A stretch of 64,000 nucleotides of DNA, taken from NCBI RefSeq assembly GCF_018881715.1, contig NZ_JACVPW010000001.1, positions 1-64,000 on the forward strand, given 5' to 3'. A program made the translations under genes and the position numbers. This DNA is from Polynucleobacter parvulilacunae (GTDB lineage: Bacteria; Pseudomonadota; Gammaproteobacteria; Burkholderiales; Burkholderiaceae). The notes below the pieces were generated by a model. It saw only the letters and a program-made list of their open reading frames with translations, had not been told where the DNA came from and made no database searches. Shown piece by piece: positions 57,700 through 64,000 of this stretch; the stretch's first letter is position 1; each line of letters starts with the position of its first letter.

Positions 57700-57728
57700 A
57701 GTACTAATTAGGACTAGTTTAGTACTAA
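57700..57728. promoter_or_regulatory. Putative MarR operator (two palindromic half-repeats)
   Basis: AGTACTAATTAGGACT (near-perfect inverted repeat) plus TTAGTACTAA (perfect palindrome), immediately upstream of the marR gene. Confidence 0.65.
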
Positions 57729-57756
57729 CGCGAACTAAATGCAAGAACTACCAATA

Positions 57757-57784
57757 AAAAAACCCCACAGTTAATGTGGGGTTT
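57757..57784. terminator. Rho-independent terminator
   Basis: AACCCCACA-GTTAA-TGTGGGGTT with flanking A/T runs. Confidence 0.85.
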
Positions 57785-57805
57785 AGGCCAAATCTCGTGC
57801 ACACC

Positions 57806-58660
57806 TCAGAATTGGACCGTCTCACCTTCAGTCATAGGGATGATTTTGATATTGCTACCTTTCATTGCAGCCTGGAACTCTGCCAAGGTACCCTTAGTCA
57901 TTGGATTTGAGTTGTAGTGCATTGGAATCACCATCTTTGGCTTGATCCAAGTTTTTAATGCATATGCAGCATCATCTGGAGCCATTGTGAAATTTCCACC
58001 AATTGGAATCATGACCAAGTCTGGCTTGTAGTGCTCGCTAATAAATTTCATGTCGCTAAATAATCCGGTGTCGCCCATGTGCCAAATCTTGAATCCATTC
58101 TCAAGCTCGATGATGTACCCCATCGGCTCGCCAGCAGGATGTGATTCCATTTTCTCGGTGGCAGGATTTTTCCAAACCAACAAAGAAGAATGCTCAGCCT
58201 GTACGGCAGTAACTTTAACTCCAGGCAAAGGAGTCACGCGACCGGTCTTATTGAAGCGATGGCCTAAATCTGCAGGCAATATTCCCAGTGTCGTGAGCGG
58301 GGTCACCATATCGGCAGGGCCATACAACTTAATATTGTTAGTCTTAGCAACCGTAGGCGCATCACCAATGTGATCCACGTGTGCATGAGTGACTAAAAGT
58401 AAATCAATTGGTCCAATAGCCGCTAAATCATTTTTGTACATTGGGGGCGTCTTTGGACCACCAGTAATCCAGGGGTCGATCAAAATCATTTTTCCCTGAG
58501 GAGATTTGATCCTAAATCCCGCCTGCCCAAACCAGAGCGCCTCTGTCTTGCCCTGTGCGCTAGGTGCAGTTGAATTCTGCGCACCACTCAATGAGGGTGC
58601 AGAAGCAAGCGCCACTGCAATCAATAAACCTAAGCCGCTTTTAGATGCAAAGCTCTTCAT
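57806..58660 (-). CDS. Metal-dependent hydrolase, metallo-beta-lactamase fold (UlaG-like), secreted
   Basis: Signal peptide; 'LLLVTHAHVDHIGDA', 'WHMGDTGLFSDMKFI', 'VIPMHYNSNPMTKGT'. Confidence 0.92.
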   Translation of the reverse strand: MKSFASKSGLGLLIAVALASAPSLSGAQNSTAPSAQGKTEALWFGQAGFRIKSPQGKMILIDPWITGGPKTPPMYKNDLAAIGPIDLLLVTHAHVDHIGDAPTVAKTNNIKLYGPADMVTPLTTLGILPADLGHRFNKTGRVTPLPGVKVTAVQAEHSSLLVWKNPATEKMESHPAGEPMGYIIELENGFKIWHMGDTGLFSDMKFISEHYKPDLVMIPIGGNFTMAPDDAAYALKTWIKPKMVIPMHYNSNPMTKGTLAEFQAAMKGSNIKIIPMTEGETVQF

Positions 58661-58748
58661 GAATGTGTCTCCTGATATTTGTATTCATCAGGAAACTATA
58701 GACCAAATTGAACCTTTAGGCTTATGACGCATTGCGTCATTTAGCAAA

Positions 58749-59162
58749 CTACGACTTCCAGAAAAGAAAAATTTTTTGTGGTGAGTCAGACTTGATGGAG
58801 AAGGCCCTCTTCTGAACCACCCCCTGGTAGGCAGCCTCAATCACGTAATCCCCAGGCACAAGATTAACCAGCATGTAAGGTCCATCCGCTTGAGCATCAA
58901 AAATTACCCGCTTTTTTGCATCGATCATTTTGATAGTGGCCCCAAAGATCCAAACTCCTCTACCATTTTCAATTTGAGACATCTCCAGCAATAAGGGCCA
59001 TTGCTTTGCCTCGCCAAGTATTGCAACAGTCTCGCCCTCACCAACGCCACCAGTGATGTACGAAATGCCCTGAGAGTGCTGCGTCTCCGGAATTTGTGAC
59101 AAAGCCCAAGAACTCATTAAGAGTAATTGGATGGAGATAATCATTTTGAGAAGTGTTTTCAT
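58749..59162 (-). CDS. Secreted hypothetical protein (carboxypeptidase-regulatory-like beta domain)
   Basis: 137 aa, signal peptide, 'QADGPYMLVNLVPGDYVIEAAYQGVVQKRAFSI' resembles a CarbopepD-reg-like fold. Confidence 0.65.
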   Translation of the reverse strand: MKTLLKMIISIQLLLMSSWALSQIPETQHSQGISYITGGVGEGETVAILGEAKQWPLLLEMSQIENGRGVWIFGATIKMIDAKKRVIFDAQADGPYMLVNLVPGDYVIEAAYQGVVQKRAFSIKSDSPQKIFLFWKS

Positions 59163-59195
59163 ACTTTCATGTTACGACCGATTGAGATATAAAAA

Positions 59196-59223
59196 AAGCC
59201 CCGCTGCTAAAACAACGGGGCTT
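59196..59223. terminator. Rho-independent terminator
   Basis: AAGCCCCG-CTGCTAAAACAA-CGGGGCTT preceded by an A run. Confidence 0.75.
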
Positions 59224-59245
59224 ATGTTCGTCAGGACACTTAAAT

Positions 59246-60226
59246 CTAAGGTGTCATCACAATCGCGCCTGAAACTTTTCGACCCTCTGCAGCACGGTGG
59301 GCATCAGCAGCCTGCTCCAAAGAAAACTTAGCACCAATTTGTACTTTAACCTGCCCTTTGGCAATTGCATCAAATACTGCTTTGGCATTTTCTTTTAACA
59401 ATGCTGCAGTAGCGTTATGCGGGAACACAGAAGGTCTCGTTAAAAACAGGCAACCCTTCTTGTTTAGAATTTCTGGCTGAATCTCTGGAGCTGGTCCAGA
59501 AGCCGCACCAAACAAAGCGACCGTTCCAAAAGGGGCAGTGCAATCTAAGGAACCTAAGAAGGTAGTTTTAGCTACAGAGTCATAAACCACGTTAGCTTTT
59601 TTACCACCAGTGGCTTTAATTACCTCTTCAACCCAATTCGGCTGCGAGTAATCAACAACCGCATCGCAGCCAGCCTCTTTGGCTGCTGCAAACTTTGCTG
59701 GCGAACCCACGGTACCGACAACAAATGCGCCCAAGGCTTTTGCCCAGCCAGCCAAAATCTGCCCAACACCACCGGCTGCAGCATGCACTAGGACAACATC
59801 GCCTGCCTTAACCTTATATGTCTTCTGAACCAGATATTGCGCCGTCATCGCCTTAAAGAAAACAGCGGCAGCTACCTCATCAGAAATATTGCTCGGTATT
59901 AAAACCAATTTATCAGCAGCAACATTACGCGCACTTGCATACGCACCAATACCTGCATTCATATAGACGACGTGATCGCCAACCTTCAAATCAGCAACGC
60001 CATCACCAACTAACTCAACGACGCCGGCGGCCTCATGACCAAGGCCAGTAGGCATTTCCAAGGGATAAACACCAGAGCGTTGATACACATCAATGAAGTT
60101 GAATCCAATAGCAGTTTGACGAATCTGCACCTCACCTTTTGCCGGGGGTGGCAATTCTTTGTCGATTACTTTAATTACATCTGCGCTACCTAGCTCAGTA
60201 AGACTAACTACTCGTGCTTTTGTCAC
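59246..60226 (-). CDS. Quinone oxidoreductase (zinc-type MDR superfamily)
   Basis: 'YQRSGVYPLEMPTGLGHEAAGVVELVGDGVADLKVGDHV', 'VLVHAAAGGVGQILAGWAKALGAFVVGTVGS'. Confidence 0.94.
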   Translation of the reverse strand: MTKARVVSLTELGSADVIKVIDKELPPPAKGEVQIRQTAIGFNFIDVYQRSGVYPLEMPTGLGHEAAGVVELVGDGVADLKVGDHVVYMNAGIGAYASARNVAADKLVLIPSNISDEVAAAVFFKAMTAQYLVQKTYKVKAGDVVLVHAAAGGVGQILAGWAKALGAFVVGTVGSPAKFAAAKEAGCDAVVDYSQPNWVEEVIKATGGKKANVVYDSVAKTTFLGSLDCTAPFGTVALFGAASGPAPEIQPEILNKKGCLFLTRPSVFPHNATAALLKENAKAVFDAIAKGQVKVQIGAKFSLEQAADAHRAAEGRKVSGAIVMTP

Positions 60227-60258
60227 ATGTCACCTATATAGTTTTTATCAAAAAATAA

Positions 60259-60702
60259 TCATACAGTAAGGGCGCCTGAAGATTCCTCTTCAATTACTGC
60301 CCAAGTACTATCGCCCAATTTTTTTACCGCCATTGAATATGTCCAACCATCAGGAATGCCACAGCTCCATCCGCTTGGGCCATTCTGAATTAATACATTG
60401 ACGCTATTTCTACTGTCGTAATACAGGTGATAAATCTTTCCGTGGATTGGGTTAAAGCTGAACTTAGCGCTATGCACCATCTCTGTAGCATCTAGTCTTG
60501 CTTGCAGGGCTTTAGCTTGCTTCATTAAGACTTCGGCCTGCTCCATGATGCGGTCGTACTCCAGCTTGGCATTCTGACGCGCTACATTGACGGCCTTATC
60601 TTTTTCTTCAGTAACTTTAATGGGCGCAAATACAGGGGCGCCCACTTCCATTGGATATTCAATCCCTGCGTGACGCGCCGGATCGGTATCTTCGATTCTC
60701 AT
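60259..60702 (-). CDS. DUF2452 domain-containing protein
   Basis: 'FSFNPIHGKIYHLYYDSRNSVNVLIQNGPSGWSCGIPDGWTYSMAVKKLGDSTW'. Confidence 0.75.
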   Translation of the reverse strand: MRIEDTDPARHAGIEYPMEVGAPVFAPIKVTEEKDKAVNVARQNAKLEYDRIMEQAEVLMKQAKALQARLDATEMVHSAKFSFNPIHGKIYHLYYDSRNSVNVLIQNGPSGWSCGIPDGWTYSMAVKKLGDSTWAVIEEESSGALTV

Positions 60703-60737
60703 GTAATGCCCTGTATCTTTAAATGTATTGAAATAGA

Positions 60738-61271
60738 TTACTTAATCAAACCACATGCAATGCGTGGCCCAGAATTTCCAGCGGGCTGAGATTTGTAATC
60801 ATCCGGATCGCGATGCACTACCACTGAGCGGCCAATAATCCCAGTTGGTCCAGTGTTGACTGAAAATCCATGTAACTTTGCTGTGTAAGTAGCGTTACCA
60901 CTTGCATCAGATTTAATGTTGGGTAAATCACCAGCATGATTCATGCCGCTGTTAGGCATACCGTGGGATTTCGTTTCGGGATTAAAGTGGCCGCCTGCAC
61001 TAGTTGCATCTGGAGCCGAGCAATCACCTTTTTCATGAACATGAAATCCCTGCTCTGAATTTGGCTTTAATCCAGAAAACTTACCATTGATCAGAACGTC
61101 GTTACCTTGCCATACAAAGTTAACTTCACCTTTGGCTTGTGAGCCTGAACGAGAATCTAAACTTGCACTGGCTTTTTGCCCTGTACCCTGTTCCATCGAT
61201 TGACAGGCCACCAAAGATAAAATTCCTATGGTGGATAGAGCAATTGAAACCTGCTTAAATTTTAATTTCAT
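60738..61271 (-). CDS. sodC: Cu/Zn superoxide dismutase, lipoprotein-type signal
   Basis: 'GFHVHEKGDCSAPDATSAGGHFNPETKSHG', 'GPTGIIGRSVVVHRDPDDYKSQPAGNSGPRIACGLIK'; lipobox 'LVAC'. Confidence 0.95.
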   Translation of the reverse strand: MKLKFKQVSIALSTIGILSLVACQSMEQGTGQKASASLDSRSGSQAKGEVNFVWQGNDVLINGKFSGLKPNSEQGFHVHEKGDCSAPDATSAGGHFNPETKSHGMPNSGMNHAGDLPNIKSDASGNATYTAKLHGFSVNTGPTGIIGRSVVVHRDPDDYKSQPAGNSGPRIACGLIK

Positions 61272-61341
61272 TTAGATCTCCATGGGATGGGCGCTCAATG
61301 ACGCCCTCCAAGAAAGTGTGACACAAATCCAGTGCTTTTGC

Positions 61342-61890
61342 TCAGCGCTTGTAGAAGCTCAAGGTCACCTCACCCAATTCAATGCCAAACTTACTCATCT
61401 TGGCCTTATTGAGCATTACTTTAGGGGTTACTAAGTACATCCAATCGTTAAATTGAACGTGGTAAATCGTGCCATCAACCGGTAAAGCGAGGGTATAAGT
61501 CCAATTCAGAGCATTACCAGCCGATTGGCCTAGTGCATCTCCTACGACATCATCTGCCCTGCCAATGTAATTACCTGGAGACTGCTCAGTTAGGGTCCAG
61601 ATACGTTTTTGTTTTGTGCCATCAGAGTACTCAAAGCTTTCGTCCAATGTTCCTACTTTTTTCCCATCAACTACCGTCCAGTTTGATTTGATAAGAACGG
61701 TAAAGCGTTTCTTTACTTCGCCACTGCGATCCGTAAAGATGCCATAGGCATCAATCGTTCCAGAGAAATATTCACTCAGATCTAAGGTCGGTTTCTCAGC
61801 AGCATATTGAGAAACCTGAGGTGAGGCACAAGAAACTAAAAGTAATACACAAAATGCAATGGAGATGAAGCGAGTGAAGAGCGATTTCAT
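61342..61890 (-). CDS. DUF3833 family lipoprotein
   Basis: Lipobox 'LLVSC'; 'DLSEYFSGTIDAYGIFTDRSGEVKKRFTVLIKSNWTVVDGKKVGTLDESFEYSDGTKQKRIWTL'. Confidence 0.88.
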   Translation of the reverse strand: MKSLFTRFISIAFCVLLLVSCASPQVSQYAAEKPTLDLSEYFSGTIDAYGIFTDRSGEVKKRFTVLIKSNWTVVDGKKVGTLDESFEYSDGTKQKRIWTLTEQSPGNYIGRADDVVGDALGQSAGNALNWTYTLALPVDGTIYHVQFNDWMYLVTPKVMLNKAKMSKFGIELGEVTLSFYKR

Positions 61891-61893
61891 AAA

Positions 61894-62442
61894 TTAGCAA
61901 GTCTCATTAAAGAGCGGTGGTGGACAAGTTTGTCCTAGTAATTCTGTTCTGAGCTTTGGCGCGCTGGTTTTAGGGTCCAACCAGATGCCAAAAAATGCTT
62001 TAGAAAACTCGGCACCAGGAATTTGAGCGATCTGCTTACCTTCAAAATAAAAGGTTGTCCCTTGCTTTGGGGCGTAGATGGCAGTCAAAGTTTGTCCTGA
62101 CTCCACATTAGGCAAAAAGCCAGTTAATTCCTTACCCCAAAGTGTCGCCTGAGCATCAGGAACGCCGATACGCTTCATTTCTTCAACACTCCGATTGGCA
62201 ATGGAAGCCCCTGAGAAGGATTTCTGATAACGCATCTCCAACGCAAACTCAGGCGAAGATAGTGATCCGACTCGATAAAACGAGGCGTCATAAATATGCA
62301 AACCCCACCAAGTTAATCGTCCACTACCCTGAAGCTTGGCAGTGCTTAAATGCTGAGGTAGCTCTAAAGGCTCACGCGCAATGACAGCCGAAGTAGATAC
62401 ATTGAGCAGAACAAGCACGAGAAGATGACGCAGAATCTTCAT
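61894..62442 (-). CDS. Chalcone isomerase-like family protein, secreted
   Basis: 'LQGSGRLTWWGLHIYDASFYR...FALEMRYQKSFSGASIANRSVEEMKRIG...FFGIWLDPKTSAPKLRTELLG'. Confidence 0.88.
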   Translation of the reverse strand: MKILRHLLVLVLLNVSTSAVIAREPLELPQHLSTAKLQGSGRLTWWGLHIYDASFYRVGSLSSPEFALEMRYQKSFSGASIANRSVEEMKRIGVPDAQATLWGKELTGFLPNVESGQTLTAIYAPKQGTTFYFEGKQIAQIPGAEFSKAFFGIWLDPKTSAPKLRTELLGQTCPPPLFNETC

Positions 62443-62837
62443 TGTGATTTTGACTTTACCAAACGCAATGCCGCGGGCCCTAACAGACTTGAAATAGCGT
62501 GTCTATTCTTAGCGAAAAAGAGATAAGCCAGCTTCAAGAATGGTTGTAGCGGCTTTCTTGAGAAGAACCAAGCCATACGCGGCAAGTTTGCGCGCCGATA
62601 AGCCTCAGGAAATACCGAAACACCTTGAATTAATTTACCGCTAGCAAACTGTCCATACATTGCTGCCAATGCAGCCTCACATGAGACTCCCACTTTTTGC
62701 GGATCAAACTGTGCCGAGTTGATATCAACAAAGTCTAAAAGATTGGCCTGATTTCGCCCGGATAGGAAAAGAATCTCAGCCTGACACAAAGGGCAGGCGC
62801 CATCATAAAACAAGGTGAACTTTTCTAGCTGAGACAT
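62439..62837 (-). CDS. DUF393 (DCC) thiol-disulfide oxidoreductase-like protein
   Basis: 'FTLFYDGACPLCQAEILFL...DFVDI' DxxCPxC pattern; ATGA overlap with the preceding gene. Confidence 0.9.
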   Translation of the reverse strand: MSQLEKFTLFYDGACPLCQAEILFLSGRNQANLLDFVDINSAQFDPQKVGVSCEAALAAMYGQFASGKLIQGVSVFPEAYRRANLPRMAWFFSRKPLQPFLKLAYLFFAKNRHAISSLLGPAALRLVKSKSQ

Positions 62838-62897
62838 GGTTAAGCAAGTTTACGGCTTATTCAATAAACTGGCTGACACACGAACTTTAAGGTTGTT

Positions 62898-63272
62898 ATG
62901 CAAAAAGAGATTGCGTTAAATGTATTTGGAGAGCCATTAATTCCCTGCTCTTTTGACCCTCTAACAGGCTTTTTTAGGGATGGTTGCTGCAAAACCAATG
63001 AAGAGGATGTGGGCAGCCATTTGGTATGTGCGATTGTGACAAACGAGTTTTTGCAATTTAGCCTACAAAAAGGGAACGATCTCATTACCCCAAGGCCAGA
63101 ATATCAATTCCCAGGATTGGTAACAGGTGATCAATGGTGTTTATGCGTCAACCGCTGGGTAGAAGCATTCAACGCTAATTGCGCTCCATTCATCAAACTT
63201 GAAAGCACCCACATTAAGGCTCTAGAGACAGTACCCTTAAATATTCTTAAGGAATATGCGAGAGAGGTGTGA
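62898..63272 (+). CDS. DUF2237 family protein
   Basis: 'NVFGEPLIPCSFDPLTGFFRDGCCKTNEEDVGSHLVCAIVTNEFLQFSLQKGNDLITPRPEYQFPGLVTGDQWCLCVNRWVEA'. Confidence 0.92.
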   Translation: MQKEIALNVFGEPLIPCSFDPLTGFFRDGCCKTNEEDVGSHLVCAIVTNEFLQFSLQKGNDLITPRPEYQFPGLVTGDQWCLCVNRWVEAFNANCAPFIKLESTHIKALETVPLNILKEYAREV

Positions 63273-63279
63273 GTAAACC

Positions 63280-64000
63280 GTGAAGGCTTTTTACACAGAT
63301 CACTTTGTATTACCTCTTCCGTCGGGCCATCGCTTCCCGATGGAGAAGTATTCCCGCTTACGTGATTTAGTTGGTAATCTTTATGACCTGGAGCTTGTGG
63401 AGGCGCCACCTGTAACAGATACACAAATTCTATATGCGCATGATCCAAGTTATCTCATTAAGGTAATTGAAGGGAGACTTTCCCCACAGGAACAAAAAGA
63501 AATTGGCTTCCCGTGGAGCGAGCAAATGGTAGAGCGCTCCCGCCGCTCTGCTGGTGCTACAGTCGCTGCAGCTAAAACTGCTTTGCGAGAAGGCATTGCC
63601 GCTAATCTAGCTGGTGGTACACATCATGCCTATCGAGATACTGGCAGTGGATTTTGCGTGTTCAATGATTCGGCTATCGCTGCGCGAACCCTCCAAAAAG
63701 AGGTAAGTCAAAATCTTAAAATTGCTGTAATTGATTTAGATGTACATCAGGGTAACGGAACGGCATCTATTTTGCAAAATGATGATTCTATTTTTACGCT
63801 CTCCATTCATGGGGAAAATAACTTCCCATTTAAAAAAGAAGAAAGCGATCTTGATATAGGTCTAGCGGATGGATGTAATGATGAAACCTATTTACAGTCC
63901 CTGGAGAATTGTCTAGATCAACTCGATGCACGGTTTAAAGCAAACTGCCTGATCTTCTTAGCGGGCGCTGACCCCCATGAAGGCGATCGACTGGGAAGGT
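63280..64000 (+). CDS. Histone deacetylase / acetylpolyamine amidohydrolase family protein (truncated by window end)
   Basis: GTG start; 'FYTDHFVLPLPSGHRFPMEKYSRLRDLV', 'LAGGTHHAYRDTGSGFCVFNDSAIAAR', 'IAVIDLDVHQGNGTASIL'. Confidence 0.92.
   Translation, partial: MKAFYTDHFVLPLPSGHRFPMEKYSRLRDLVGNLYDLELVEAPPVTDTQILYAHDPSYLIKVIEGRLSPQEQKEIGFPWSEQMVERSRRSAGATVAAAKTALREGIAANLAGGTHHAYRDTGSGFCVFNDSAIAARTLQKEVSQNLKIAVIDLDVHQGNGTASILQNDDSIFTLSIHGENNFPFKKEESDLDIGLADGCNDETYLQSLENCLDQLDARFKANCLIFLAGADPHEGDRLGR

Noticed and set aside
63131-63448. 105-aa minus-strand ORF overlapping DUF2237 and HDAC genes
   Set aside because: Antisense to two confident coding regions.
1-64000. CRISPR arrays, toxin-antitoxin pairs, prophage or transposase genes
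   Set aside because: No regularly spaced repeats, no cas/TA/IS protein signatures among the ORFs; only the small AlpA-containing scar near the left end suggests past mobility.

Overview
This window looks like a conserved chromosomal segment of a free-living betaproteobacterium. My inference is a Polynucleobacter-like Burkholderiaceae, based on gene content, the many orphan Bug receptors and tight ATGA-coupled operons; no database search was run. Main blocks: (i) a short degraded integrative-element scar (about 141-1530) with an AlpA-like regulator, broken small ORFs and a tRNA-3'-end-like junction; (ii) a tonB-hemP-TonB-dependent-receptor iron/haem uptake operon, where hemP is absent from the supplied ORF track; (iii) several small catabolic loci, each with an orphan Bug (TTT) solute-binding protein; (iv) a probable sugar-acid/hydroxy-acid catabolic locus with a TAXI-TRAP transporter (19.6-27.8 kb); (v) a complete cbb3 oxidase locus (ccoNOQP-G-H plus ccoS/ccoI) with fnr and a textbook FNR box upstream of ccoN; (vi) a complete System I cytochrome c maturation operon (ccmABCDEFGHI); (vii) a YceI/YceI/cytochrome b561/flavodoxin/MarR operon with a palindromic operator; (viii) a DUF2452/SodC/DUF3833/chalcone-isomerase-like/DUF393 cluster, then DUF2237 and a truncated histone-deacetylase-family gene. 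I found no CRISPR array, rRNA, complete tRNA, intact transposase or recognisable defence system. The least explained items are the membrane-tethered TAXI protein, several unannotated small ORFs, the MFS gene abutting ccoI, and the YceI redox operon.
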